Shown: piece by piece, positions 26,124 through 34,533 of the stretch
Layout: each line of letters opens with the position of its first letter
How positions within the stretch are numbered: the first letter of the stretch is position 1
NCBI RefSeq assembly: GCF_938010525.1
Contig: NZ_CALLVK010000023.1
Coordinates: forward strand, 1 to 64,000
Source: Abiotrophia sp938010525
GTDB lineage: Bacteria; Bacillota; Bacilli; Lactobacillales; Aerococcaceae
Length of the DNA: 64,000 bases
Reading direction: 5' to 3'
The notes under the pieces: model-generated
The model's input: only the letters and a program-made list of their open reading frames with translations
What the model was told of the DNA's origin: nothing
Databases searched by the model: none
Program-made: the position numbers and the translations under genes

Positions 26124-26324
26124 ATGGCAGAAAAACTTATGAAAAAATCCGTCTGGGCCACTGTTGGCAAGACTTTATTACGGGTCATTATGTACCTGCT
26201 CTTACTTTTCTTGTTTTTTGTCATCGGGCTAATTATTGGCTATGCCATAATTGGCAAGGGCAACTTCTGGGAAGTGCTAAGCCAAGATACTTGGCGTCAT
26301 ATTATTGATTTAGTCATGAAATAA
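26124..26324 (+). CDS. EpuA-like small membrane protein
   Basis: The 66-residue protein has a basic N-terminus, one long membrane helix (about 20-45) and the end GNFWEVLSQDTWRHIIDLV, which matches the EpuA family (often mislabelled RNA polymerase beta-associated) found after murA in streptococci. AGAAAGGAG precedes ATG 26124. No endA nuclease follows, unlike in pneumococcus. Its role is unknown; it closes the DUF1146-murA-mbl run before a terminator. Confidence 0.8.
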   Translation: MAEKLMKKSVWATVGKTLLRVIMYLLLLFLFFVIGLIIGYAIIGKGNFWEVLSQDTWRHIIDLVMK

Positions 26325-26330
26325 GACAGT

Positions 26331-26358
26331 CGTCCACTCCTTGGGAGTGGGCGTTTTT
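26331..26358 (+). terminator. Terminator after the epuA-like gene
   Basis: CGTCCACTCC pairs with GGAGTGGGCG (one G-T pair), followed by T5. Confidence 0.9.
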
Positions 26359-26427
26359 GTATAAGTAAGTCAAGTAGTATTTCCCTATAGATGCCTATGT
26401 AGGGGGATAGGCAAGGATGGTATTACA

Positions 26428-26436
26428 TGCTATAAT
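26428..26436 (+). promoter_or_regulatory. Extended -10 promoter of the DUF3397 gene
   Basis: TGCTATAAT is a full extended -10 placed 23 nt before the start codon; no strong -35 is seen. Confidence 0.6.
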
Positions 26437-26459
26437 AAGGGGAATGAGGAGGTGAAGTT

Positions 26460-26837
26460 ATGTATCCATTTGATTGGCGGGAATTGTTATTATATCTATT
26501 GCCAGTTATTTATGTTTTTTTGTTTGATCGTTTTTTCCGTGAAGTAATGTCCTCCTTTTCTTTTTATAAGTTTTCTCTTGCTGAAATGCTCCTCCCTATG
26601 TGGTGGGTATTGATACATGGCTTCAGTAGTTTTATTTTTGGATTCAGTCTAGGACTCTTAACTCTCTATCTGACCTTGATTATTCTAGTAGTCCACCTCT
26701 ACGATTATATTCGACGGATTGAAGTTTTCAGTTACCGTCGCTACCTTCACCAGGCTAGTCGAGTCGTCTTCCTATCCTTTTCTAGCATGCTATTAGGGCT
26801 AATGCTCCTTCGTATTGCTAGTTTGTGGATACTCTAG
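26460..26837 (+). CDS. DUF3397 family membrane protein
   Basis: The 125-residue protein has four predicted membrane segments (about 8-22, 42-60, 62-82, 102-122) and an aromatic-rich, basic loop (YDYIRRIEVFSYRRYLHQ). Size, topology and position just before mraZ match the DUF3397 family of Lactobacillales. The ribosome site GAGGAGGTG is strong. It has its own promoter and is separated from mraZ by a terminator. No function is known. Confidence 0.75.
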   Translation: MYPFDWRELLLYLLPVIYVFLFDRFFREVMSSFSFYKFSLAEMLLPMWWVLIHGFSSFIFGFSLGLLTLYLTLIILVVHLYDYIRRIEVFSYRRYLHQASRVVFLSFSSMLLGLMLLRIASLWIL

Positions 26838-26845
26838 GGAAAATC

Positions 26846-26872
26846 CCCCACCTTTCCACCACTCATCCCCAC
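26846..26872 (-). promoter_or_regulatory. Candidate second MraZ box array, opposite orientation
   Basis: On the minus strand GTGGGG, GTGGTG and GTGGGG occur at 10- and 11-nt steps (plus-strand positions 26867-26872, 26857-26862, 26846-26851). They resemble the boxes before mraZ but run the other way. Confidence 0.4.
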
Positions 26873-26885
26873 CTAGGGAAAACCT

Positions 26886-26894
26886 TGATATAAT
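26886..26894 (+). promoter_or_regulatory. Possible extended -10 just upstream of a terminator
   Basis: TGATATAAT is a full extended -10. The predicted start (about 26901) is only a few nt before the hairpin at 26905-26936, so any transcript would be very short unless the hairpin is bypassed. Confidence 0.4.
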
Positions 26895-26904
26895 AAGCTT
26901 TTTA

Positions 26905-26936
26905 AGCTCCGCTAGTTTTCTAGCGGGCTTTTTTTA
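26905..26936 (+). terminator. Terminator between the DUF3397 gene and mraZ
   Basis: CCGCTAG pairs with CTAGCGG with an AGC/GCT extension around a bulged T, followed by a T-run. Confidence 0.82.
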
Positions 26937-26953
26937 TGAAATTTGCAAGAAGG

Positions 26954-26984
26954 AGTGGTGAAAAGTGGTGGAATGTGGTAGAAT
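26954..26984 (+). promoter_or_regulatory. MraZ box array and mraZ promoter
   Basis: Three tandem 10-nt units, AGTGGTGAAA, AGTGGTGGAA and TGTGGTAGAA, start at 26954, 26964 and 26974. The last overlaps an extended -10, TGGTAGAAT (26976-26984). Regularly spaced GTGG repeats before mraZ are the known binding sites of MraZ, so this is likely an autoregulated promoter of the division cluster. Confidence 0.82.
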
Positions 26985-27017
26985 ATGGGTAAGCTATCAT
27001 GGGAGGTGTATGCAATC

Positions 27018-27449
27018 GTGTTAATTGGAGAATTTCAACATAATATTGATGCCAAAGGGCGATTGACTATGCCTGCTAAATTTAGGCCTGAATTAGGTGG
27101 CCAATTCGTGGTTACCCGAGGCTTGGATGGCTGCTTGTTCGGATACCCTATGGAAAACTGGGCCGTACAAGAAGAAAAATTAAAAAAACTCAACCTTATG
27201 AAAAAAGATGCTCGGCAATTCGCCCGCTTCTTCTACTCAGCTGCCACTGAAGTAGAAATTGACAAGCAAGGTCGGATTAACTTGCCACAGACGCTTCTTG
27301 ACTACGCTAAGATTGATAAGGAATGCCGTGTCATCGGTGTTTCTGATCGTATCGAAATTTGGAGCAGCGAACGTTGGGATGAATTTGTCGGTGACGCCGA
27401 AGAAAATTATGAAGCAATTGCTGAAGGTATGATGGATTTTGACCTGTGA
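27018..27449 (+). CDS. mraZ: Transcriptional regulator MraZ
   Basis: MraZ is an AbrB-fold DNA-binding protein that controls the division and cell-wall cluster. GTG 27018, behind GGGAGGTG, gives 143 residues, exactly the Bacillus length, beginning (M)LIGEFQHNIDAKGR. Two DXXXR motifs are seen, DAKGR (about 10-14) and DKQGR (about 83-87), one per SpoVT-AbrB repeat. An ATG at 26985 lies inside the promoter and was rejected. rsmH follows after 13 nt. Confidence 0.95.
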   Translation: MLIGEFQHNIDAKGRLTMPAKFRPELGGQFVVTRGLDGCLFGYPMENWAVQEEKLKKLNLMKKDARQFARFFYSAATEVEIDKQGRINLPQTLLDYAKIDKECRVIGVSDRIEIWSSERWDEFVGDAEENYEAIAEGMMDFDL

Positions 27450-27462
27450 TGGAGTGAAGACA

Positions 27463-28404
27463 ATGGAATTTAAACATGAGACGGTGCTCTTGCATGAAAC
27501 CGTTGATGGTTTGGATATCAAGCCAGACGGCGTCTATGTTGATTGCACCTTAGGGGGCGCTGGTCATGCCCAGTATTTACTGGACCAACTAGGACCTCAA
27601 GGGCATCTCTATGCCTTCGACCAGGATATGACGGCCATTAACAATGCCAAACTTAAATTGGCTGACTATGTTGAAAAAGGCCAAGTCACCTTTATTCACC
27701 AAAATTTCCGTCATTTGAAGCAAGCTTTAGAAGAACTTGGTATCGACCAAGTGGACGGAGTTTACTATGACCTAGGAGTGTCTTCGCCGCAACTTGATGT
27801 GGCCGAGCGTGGCTTTAGTTATGGTCAAGAAGCCCGTCTAGATATGCGGATGAACCAAGAGCAGGCTTTAAGTGCCTATGAGGTTGTCAATGACTGGCCT
27901 TATGAAGACTTGGTGCATATTCTCTATCGTTACGGGGAAGAAAAGTTTGCCAAGCGTATTGCACGTGCAATTGAAGAAAGACGTGCTCAGCGTCCTATCG
28001 AGACAACGACTGAATTAGCAGAAATTGTCAAAACGGCTATTCCTGCGGCTACCCGTCGTACGGGTGGGCATCCAGCAAAACGTAGTTTCCAGGCCATTCG
28101 AATTGCTGTCAACGATGAGTTGGGGGCGGTTGAAGATTCACTGGAGCAGGCGCTGACCCTTTTGAAACCAGAGGGGCGTATTAGCGTCATCACCTTCCAT
28201 TCCTTGGAAGATCGCTTAGTTAAGCAATTATTCAAAGAAGTAAGCCAAGGGCCAGAAGTGCCTCGGGGCTTACCCGTTTTGCCTGGCGAGATACAGGCGC
28301 CTTTTGCCTTGGTCAATCGCAAACCGATTGTAGCCAGTCCAGAAGAATTAGAGGCCAACAATCGTTCGCGGAGTGCTAAGTTGCGCATTCTCCGCAAGAA
28401 TTAA
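27463..28404 (+). CDS. rsmH: 16S rRNA (cytosine-1402-N4)-methyltransferase RsmH
   Basis: RsmH methylates C1402 in the decoding centre using S-adenosylmethionine. ATG 27463 (MEFKHETVLLHE) follows GGAGTGA and gives 313 residues. The SAM motif DCTLGGAGH is at about 27-35, the motif YYDLGVSSPQLD at about 100, and the C-terminal NNRSRSAKLRILRK motif is complete. It is the usual second gene of the cluster. Confidence 0.97.
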   Translation: MEFKHETVLLHETVDGLDIKPDGVYVDCTLGGAGHAQYLLDQLGPQGHLYAFDQDMTAINNAKLKLADYVEKGQVTFIHQNFRHLKQALEELGIDQVDGVYYDLGVSSPQLDVAERGFSYGQEARLDMRMNQEQALSAYEVVNDWPYEDLVHILYRYGEEKFAKRIARAIEERRAQRPIETTTELAEIVKTAIPAATRRTGGHPAKRSFQAIRIAVNDELGAVEDSLEQALTLLKPEGRISVITFHSLEDRLVKQLFKEVSQGPEVPRGLPVLPGEIQAPFALVNRKPIVASPEELEANNRSRSAKLRILRKN

Positions 28405-28447
28405 TAGATAAAATAGCAAGAATTAGAAACAGAAAGAAGGGATACCA

Positions 28448-28909
28448 TTGGCTGAAACAGTAACAAGCGAACAATATTTTAAGCGCAGTTCTCAGGCTCG
28501 TTACCGCCAAGTGGCAAACCCAGAGCCGCCTTTAGCGACCAGTGCGGCAATTGATGACAGTCCAGTATTAGGTGCGCCTGATTTAGTCAGCCGTCCTAGA
28601 GTGGGTAGTCAAACTAAAAGCAGAGTGGGTTCTTTGAGACTCAGTCGTTATGAGGTTTTCTTGCTCATGTTAACCTTTTTGGTTGTGGTAGGTAGTGTCT
28701 TTATTAATCTCATGATGCAGTCCAAGACTCAATCTATTCAACGTTCTAGCCAAGAGATGATGCAACAAACCTTAGAGTTACAGAAACAGACAGATGTCAT
28801 GCGTGATCAAATGACGGAACAATATAAATACGATAACATTAAACAAGCGGCTGAAAAGCAAGGGATGAAGGTCCGCCAAGATAGTGTGAAGGATTTGACT
28901 AAGCCATGA
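28448..28909 (+). CDS. ftsL: Cell division protein FtsL
   Basis: FtsL is a bitopic division protein that, with DivIC and DivIB, activates the septal synthase. The 153-residue protein has a long polar cytoplasmic N-terminus (about 1-65), one membrane helix (about 67-90) and an extracellular leucine-zipper-like coiled coil (about 95-140). The start is TTG 28448 behind AAGAAGGGA. It overlaps the PBP gene by ATGA. The sequence itself is weakly conserved; the call rests on topology and place. Confidence 0.88.
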   Translation: MAETVTSEQYFKRSSQARYRQVANPEPPLATSAAIDDSPVLGAPDLVSRPRVGSQTKSRVGSLRLSRYEVFLLMLTFLVVVGSVFINLMMQSKTQSIQRSSQEMMQQTLELQKQTDVMRDQMTEQYKYDNIKQAAEKQGMKVRQDSVKDLTKP

Positions 28910-30603
28910 GTCAACCAAATAATCAAATGATTCAACGTAATCTCAGGTTCTTGGCAATCCTCCTTGCTGGATTAGCAAGTATCGCGATTTTTCGTTTCAC
29001 CCAAATTAGCCTTTTCAAAACAAGTAATGGGCAGGATTTAACTGCCTACCATGAAACAGGGACCAAGAGAAGTAGTATTACCGAGGCAAGGCGGGGAAGT
29101 ATCTTTGACCAACAAGGGAACCCTATTGCCATGGATACTACTTCTTATTCTCTTTTTGCGGTGCTTCGCAGCGATTGGGGCGATACAAACACGGTCAATG
29201 ATCCTGATGTTACAGCAAAAGTCCTGGCTAAGCATTTGGGCTTAGATCGCGATAAGATTTTAGCTCAACTGACTCAAAACAATGTCTATCAAGTAGAGTT
29301 TGGGAATGCTGGTCAACATTTGTCATCTGAAACTAAAAAGGCGATTGAAGCCGAAAATCTACCTGGCTTAGTTTTTGTCAGCGAAACGACACGTAAATAT
29401 GTTAATGATGTCTATGCATCTCACCTGATTGGCTATGCGACGGCAGCGACTAAGGAAGAAGATCAACCTTTAAGTGCTCAAGTCCTAGAAGGTAAACTGG
29501 GGCTAGAAGCTGCCTATAATGTCAGTCTTAGCGGTCAAGATGGCAACCAGTCGTCGACTCGTCAATTAATTGGCAAGGATTTACACCTAACCTTAGACTC
29601 ACGTCTACAAAACAAATTGGAAGAATTAATGACCCAATATCAAATGACTTACCAACCGGAAGCTTTGCAAGCCTATTTGGTGGAAGCCAAAACTGGTAAG
29701 CTAGTAGCGGCTTCGCAACGTCCAAGCTTTAACCTCAATAGTCGTGAAGGCATTGAGGCAGAATGGAAGAACTTGATGGTGGAAGAAGCCTATGAACCAG
29801 GTTCAACTATTAAGATTTTGACCATGTCGGTAGCCTATGACCGTCAACTCTATAAACCAGGTGAACTCTATCAATCAGGCTCCATCCAAGTTTACGACCA
29901 AGTGGTTAAGGACTATAACAAAGTAGGGTGGGGGCAGATTAGTTTTGAAGAAGGCTTGGCACGTTCCAGTAACGTGGCCATGGTCAATCTTGTTAACCGC
30001 ATGGGAGATCAAGAGTGGGTTAAGAAGTTAGGTGACTTTGGTTTTGGCAAAGGGACTGATTTCGGTCTGGAAAATGAAACAACCGGTAACTTCCAATTTG
30101 ACAACCCAGTTTCACGAATTATGAGTGGCTTTGGCCAAGGTTTCTCCGCTACGCCTATCCAACTCTTACAAGCCTATAGTAGTATAGGAAATCAGGGCCA
30201 AATGCTCAAAGTCCAAGTGGTTCAAGGATTGGATTCTGCAGGTGAATTTCAATCCCGTGTCTTAGGTAAGCCAATTTCCAAGGAAGCAGCCAATCATGTT
30301 CTCCAACTTATGGTGGACACGGTTGAGAAGCCTTATGGGACCGCAGTCTCTTTCCGTAACCCATATGTAAAGGTTGCGGCTAAGACAGGGACCGCCCAAA
30401 TCGCAGATCCTAATGGTTCAGGCTATCTAACGGGAGCAAATGACTACTATCACTCAGTGGTAACTTTCTTCCCGGCAGATAATCCTAAATACATGCTCTA
30501 CATGGCCATGAAGCGGCCGCAACAAGATCATGGACTTCTTGGATCGCAGATTTTAGGCAAACTTTTTAATGACTATATCGAATATATTATGGTGAAACCA
30601 TAA
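28906..30603 (+). CDS. Septal penicillin-binding protein (FtsI/PBP2 class B)
   Basis: This class B transpeptidase cross-links septal peptidoglycan. It has an N-terminal membrane anchor (about 12-32), a dimerisation/pedestal domain opening with RGSIFDQQGNPIA, and a transpeptidase domain. Active-site motifs are STIK (Ser about 300, Lys about 303), SSN (about 354-356) and KTG (about 492-494). At 565 residues the protein stops soon after the transpeptidase domain, so the PASTA repeats carried by Bacillus PBP2B and pneumococcal PBP2x are absent. The gene overlaps ftsL by 4 nt and is followed by murE. Confidence 0.93.
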   Translation: MSQPNNQMIQRNLRFLAILLAGLASIAIFRFTQISLFKTSNGQDLTAYHETGTKRSSITEARRGSIFDQQGNPIAMDTTSYSLFAVLRSDWGDTNTVNDPDVTAKVLAKHLGLDRDKILAQLTQNNVYQVEFGNAGQHLSSETKKAIEAENLPGLVFVSETTRKYVNDVYASHLIGYATAATKEEDQPLSAQVLEGKLGLEAAYNVSLSGQDGNQSSTRQLIGKDLHLTLDSRLQNKLEELMTQYQMTYQPEALQAYLVEAKTGKLVAASQRPSFNLNSREGIEAEWKNLMVEEAYEPGSTIKILTMSVAYDRQLYKPGELYQSGSIQVYDQVVKDYNKVGWGQISFEEGLARSSNVAMVNLVNRMGDQEWVKKLGDFGFGKGTDFGLENETTGNFQFDNPVSRIMSGFGQGFSATPIQLLQAYSSIGNQGQMLKVQVVQGLDSAGEFQSRVLGKPISKEAANHVLQLMVDTVEKPYGTAVSFRNPYVKVAAKTGTAQIADPNGSGYLTGANDYYHSVVTFFPADNPKYMLYMAMKRPQQDHGLLGSQILGKLFNDYIEYIMVKP

Positions 30604-30622
30604 GAAGAAAGAAGGACATAGG

Positions 30623-32113
30623 ATGCAAGTAGAAGACTTACTGAGAGCAGTTCCTAGTGGCCAATTGTATGGCCCAGAAATCAAAGGGGAAATCACGCAA
30701 CTAGTTAACGATACACGTAACTTAGTGCCTGGTTGTGCCTTTGTTGCCATTAAGGGGCTACAATTTGACGGTCACACTGCTGTAGATCAAGTAGCAGCAG
30801 CTGGGGCTAAGCTTATGGTGGTAGAAGTTCTGCCTGAAAAATGGCAAGACTACCCATTAAGCTTTTTCTTGGTTCCTTCAACTTTCCGAGCACAAGCTTT
30901 GTTAGCTAATCAGTTTTTTGGTCGACCTACCGAGCATCTTAATGTGGTGGCAGTCACCGGGACTAATGGTAAAACAACCATTTCTAGTCTTATTAGTGAT
31001 TTACTCATGCAATTAGGGCATAAGACAGGGCTTATTGGGACCCTACATTATAAGGTGGATCAGATGTATTATCCATCTATCAACACGACGCCAAATGCCT
31101 TAGCTCTTCAGCAATTATTTGCTGAAATGGTATCGGTAGGCTGTCAGGATGCTCTAATTGAAGCCTCTTCTCATGCCTTAGCCTTGGGACGACTTTGGGC
31201 AACGGATATTGACTGTGCCATCTTCACTAACTTAACTCGGGAACACTTGGATTTCCATAAAACCATGGAAGGCTATGCCTACGCTAAGTCCTTGCTTTTT
31301 GCCCAACTAGGACAAAAGTTTGAAGGCGATGGTCCAAGACTTGCTATCATCAATGCGGATGATTCTTATGCTTCAATTATGATGCAAGCAACTTCAGCGG
31401 ATGTTTTGACTTATAGTCTTGAAGATTCGAGAGCTAGTGCCTATGCTGACCAACTTGCGGTTAAGGATGGTAACCAAACCTTCAGACTGCATTATCGCAA
31501 TCAGACCTATCGAGTTGTTAGCCCTATGCTTGGGGCCTACAACGTAGCCAACTTTATGGCGGCCTTTCTTTGCTTGGTAGACTATTATCATGTCCAACCT
31601 CAAACAGTAGTTGATTTAATGCTCAACTTTGGTGGGGTTGAGGGTCGGATGCAAAGATTAGATTTAGGACAAGAATTCCAAGTGGTAGTCGATTTTGCTC
31701 ACACACCAGATGCCATTGAACGTGTGCTTCAGGAGTTAAAGGCTCAGAAGCCTAAGCGCTTAGTTACCATTATTGGGCACAGTGGCGGTAATCGCGATAG
31801 TGGGGCGCGCCCGGAAATTGGGGACAAAGTCTTTGAATATTCGGATTGGGTGATTTTCACGGCCGATAATCCACGACATGAACCTGTGGCAAAAATTTGT
31901 GCAGAATTAATTGGAAACCACGATGAAGTGCCTTATAAGGTTATTGAAGATCGCAAGGAAGCCATTGACTATGTCATTTCTCAGGCGCAAGCAGGAGATT
32001 TATTGGTCTTTGCTGGCAAGGGTAGCGAACCCTACCAGATTATTGGTGACGACAAGTTACCTTATGATGAAGTGACTGAAATTGAGGCGGCAGTGTCCCG
32101 CCACTTTGGCTAA
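30623..32113 (+). CDS. murE: UDP-MurNAc-tripeptide ligase MurE
   Basis: MurE adds the third amino acid of the stem peptide in the cytoplasm. The 496 residues contain the ATP loop VTGTNGKTT (about 111-119), the carbamylated-lysine region EGYAYAKSLLF and the C-terminal substrate motif DNPRHEP at about 415-421. DNPR is the signature usually linked to meso-diaminopimelate, whereas lysine-adding enzymes commonly differ there. Its place between the PBP gene and mraY is like that in Bacillus. Ligase identity is sure; the amino acid is inference. Confidence 0.93.
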   Translation: MQVEDLLRAVPSGQLYGPEIKGEITQLVNDTRNLVPGCAFVAIKGLQFDGHTAVDQVAAAGAKLMVVEVLPEKWQDYPLSFFLVPSTFRAQALLANQFFGRPTEHLNVVAVTGTNGKTTISSLISDLLMQLGHKTGLIGTLHYKVDQMYYPSINTTPNALALQQLFAEMVSVGCQDALIEASSHALALGRLWATDIDCAIFTNLTREHLDFHKTMEGYAYAKSLLFAQLGQKFEGDGPRLAIINADDSYASIMMQATSADVLTYSLEDSRASAYADQLAVKDGNQTFRLHYRNQTYRVVSPMLGAYNVANFMAAFLCLVDYYHVQPQTVVDLMLNFGGVEGRMQRLDLGQEFQVVVDFAHTPDAIERVLQELKAQKPKRLVTIIGHSGGNRDSGARPEIGDKVFEYSDWVIFTADNPRHEPVAKICAELIGNHDEVPYKVIEDRKEAIDYVISQAQAGDLLVFAGKGSEPYQIIGDDKLPYDEVTEIEAAVSRHFG

Positions 32114-32152
32114 GAATGTCGGATAAACTAGCAAACAGAGAGGAAGAGAGAG

Positions 32153-33103
32153 ATGGAATTACTATTGCCAATGGCCGTGAGTTTTGCAATCACGGTAATC
32201 ATAATGCCGTTCTTTATCGGCTACTTTAACTATCGAAAAATTGGACAGACAACCCGTGAAGAAGGACCTAAGTGGCATGAAGTCAAGACGGGGACACCGA
32301 CCATGGGTGGAACAGTCTTTATCATGGCCATTTTAGTCACCCTTTTAGGGTCCGCTGCTCTCTTGCGACTCTTAGACGGCGGTGTCTGGATGCTCTTGTT
32401 GACCTTCTTGTTATTCGGTGGGATTGGCTTTATCGATGACTTTATCAGTATTTTCCGCCATCAAAATGAAGGTTTGACGCCACGTCAAAAATTCTTAACC
32501 CAATTGATTTTTTCTGGTATTATCGTTTTAATTGGTCTTTTGAATAAGGTGGAATTAACCTTCAACCTAGGACCAGTCCTTATCAGTAATGCCCTTGTGA
32601 TTGGTGTTTTCGCCTTTATCTGGATTACTGGTTTCTCCAACGCTGTCAACTTGACAGATGGTTTGGATGGTTTAGCTACAGGTTTAAACATTTTCGCTTA
32701 TGGTGTTTATGGGGCTATGGCGCTAAAGAGCAAGCAAGCTTCCTTAGCCTTGATCTGCTTGGTGGTAGTAGGTGCATTAATTGGCTTTTTATATTATAAT
32801 AAAAAGCCGGCCAAGATTTTCATGGGGGACGTTGGTTCCTTGGCCTTAGGCGCTGGTTTAGCAGTGATTTCGCTCCTAGTTAACAATCCTTGGAGCTTAC
32901 TCTTAGTCGGAATTGTCTTTGTAGTAGAAACTGCTAGCGTCATGCTACAGGTAGCGTCCTTCAAGCTAACTGGTAAACGAATTTTCAAGATGAGCCCAAT
33001 TCACCATCACTTTGAAATGAGTGGTTGGAGTGAACAAAAAGTTGTGACCGTATTTTGGCTCGTTGGCCTCTTAGCAGGGTTAGGCTATTATTTCATATTC
33101 TAA
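32153..33103 (+). CDS. mraY: Phospho-MurNAc-pentapeptide transferase MraY
   Basis: MraY moves phospho-MurNAc-pentapeptide to undecaprenyl phosphate, making lipid I in the membrane. The 316-residue protein has about ten membrane helices, the motif PKWHEVKTGTPTMGG, the nucleotide/metal loop FIDDF, the LTDGLDGLA motif and the HIHHH-like PIHHHFEMSGW loop near the end. Length and motifs are standard. It lies 39 nt after murE and 21 nt before murD. Confidence 0.97.
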   Translation: MELLLPMAVSFAITVIIMPFFIGYFNYRKIGQTTREEGPKWHEVKTGTPTMGGTVFIMAILVTLLGSAALLRLLDGGVWMLLLTFLLFGGIGFIDDFISIFRHQNEGLTPRQKFLTQLIFSGIIVLIGLLNKVELTFNLGPVLISNALVIGVFAFIWITGFSNAVNLTDGLDGLATGLNIFAYGVYGAMALKSKQASLALICLVVVGALIGFLYYNKKPAKIFMGDVGSLALGAGLAVISLLVNNPWSLLLVGIVFVVETASVMLQVASFKLTGKRIFKMSPIHHHFEMSGWSEQKVVTVFWLVGLLAGLGYYFIF

Positions 33104-33124
33104 TCAGATAAGGTGTGGAGTTTA

Positions 33125-34516
33125 ATGGGACAAATGGGTCAAGATTTAAAAAATAAAAAAGTGCTAGTAATGGGTTATGCTATGACGGGTCGCTCTGTCG
33201 TTGAATATCTCTTAACTCAAGGGGCACAAGTAACCTTAAACGACCGGGGAAATCTTCTAGAAGATTCGTCGGTCCATTTGCTTATTGACAAAGGTGTTAA
33301 GGTGGTAGATGGCGGACATCCGCTAGAACTCTTAGACCAGGACTTTGATTTTATGGTCAAAAACCCTGGGATACCTTATCATGTACCTTTAATTGAGGAA
33401 GCCCAAAAGCGAGGCTTACCTATCTATACAGATATTGAGCTAGCTTCTTGGATTGCGCCATGTCCTATAGTGGCCGTGACAGGAAGTAATGGGAAGACCA
33501 CCACGACCAGTTGGATTCATCAAATGCTAGCACACCGGCCACAAGGTCAGGCTCGTTTAGCAGGAAATATCGGGGTGCCGTCACTTGTTACGGCTAACCA
33601 AGCAAGCCCTGATGATGTAATCGTAATGGAAGTATCTAGCTTCCAATTGATGGGCACCGAGAAGTTCCGGCCAAGTATTGCGGTTATGACCAACCTAACT
33701 TCAGCCCATCTGGATTATCATGGTAATCAGGAAGGTTATGAGTCGGCTAAATTCAAATTAGTCGCCAACCAAACAGCTGCTGATTATTGGGTCTATAATG
33801 TTACCGATCCAACCCTTCTTGCACATGCCAGTCAGGTTAAAGCCCAGCAGGTGCCATTTAGCCATTTACCAGCTAGTCCTGAGGTGCAGGCCCAGGGTGC
33901 CTATCGCCAAGGGGACGCTCTATATTTCCGCGGTGAGGAAGTAGCCAAAGTGTCACAAATTGGCGTACCAGGAGACCACAACGTCCAAAATGCCCTGGCA
34001 GCAATTGCAGTGGCAAAGTTACTAGGTGTCTCCAACCAAGCTATTCAAGCTGAACTAAGTGCCTATGCTGGCATGCCTCATCGCTTACAGCCTATTGCTA
34101 AGTCAGAGGGTCGCATCTTCTATAACGACTCTAAGTCAACCAATATGGTGGCGGCCACTACAGCTCTTAAGAGTTTTGCCCAACCAATCCGTTATATTGG
34201 TGGTGGCCTAGATCGGGGCAATGAATTCGATGATTTAATCCCCCACTTGGAGTATGTTGTAGAGGCCTTTCTCTATGGGGAAAGTAAGGAAAAGATGGCT
34301 AGAGCTTTCCGTCAAGCTGGAGTACTAGCCGTACATCTTTTTGAGAACCTAGATCAAGCAAGTCTAGCTGCATATGAAGCTGCTCAAGCAGGAGAAGTAG
34401 TCTTGTTCTCACCTTCATGCGCAAGTTGGGATCAATTCGCTAACTTTGAGGTGCGTGGTCAGCATTTTGTAGACTTAATCCAGTCTTATCTGGCCGAAAA
34501 ACCTTATAAGGACTAA
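33125..34516 (+). CDS. murD: UDP-MurNAc-alanine:D-glutamate ligase MurD
   Basis: MurD adds D-glutamate to UDP-MurNAc-L-Ala. ATG 33125 follows GGTGTGGAG and gives 463 residues; ATG 33134 is a possible alternative and GTG 33113 overlaps the ribosome site. The N-terminal Rossmann motif VLVMGYAMTGRS and the ATP loop VTGSNGKTTTT (about 117-127) are intact, as is the C-terminal SPSCASWDQF motif. Confidence 0.96.
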   Translation: MGQMGQDLKNKKVLVMGYAMTGRSVVEYLLTQGAQVTLNDRGNLLEDSSVHLLIDKGVKVVDGGHPLELLDQDFDFMVKNPGIPYHVPLIEEAQKRGLPIYTDIELASWIAPCPIVAVTGSNGKTTTTSWIHQMLAHRPQGQARLAGNIGVPSLVTANQASPDDVIVMEVSSFQLMGTEKFRPSIAVMTNLTSAHLDYHGNQEGYESAKFKLVANQTAADYWVYNVTDPTLLAHASQVKAQQVPFSHLPASPEVQAQGAYRQGDALYFRGEEVAKVSQIGVPGDHNVQNALAAIAVAKLLGVSNQAIQAELSAYAGMPHRLQPIAKSEGRIFYNDSKSTNMVAATTALKSFAQPIRYIGGGLDRGNEFDDLIPHLEYVVEAFLYGESKEKMARAFRQAGVLAVHLFENLDQASLAAYEAAQAGEVVLFSPSCASWDQFANFEVRGQHFVDLIQSYLAEKPYKD

Positions 34517-34533
34517 AAGGGAGGTAGTCATGC

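Noticed and set aside
26054..26308. 84-codon open frame over the mbl/epuA junction
   Set aside because: It is a shadow of two better supported genes with good ribosome sites in other frames.
27987..28397. 136-codon open frame antisense to rsmH
   Set aside because: It lies wholly inside a conserved gene, lacks a ribosome site and has no recognisable features.
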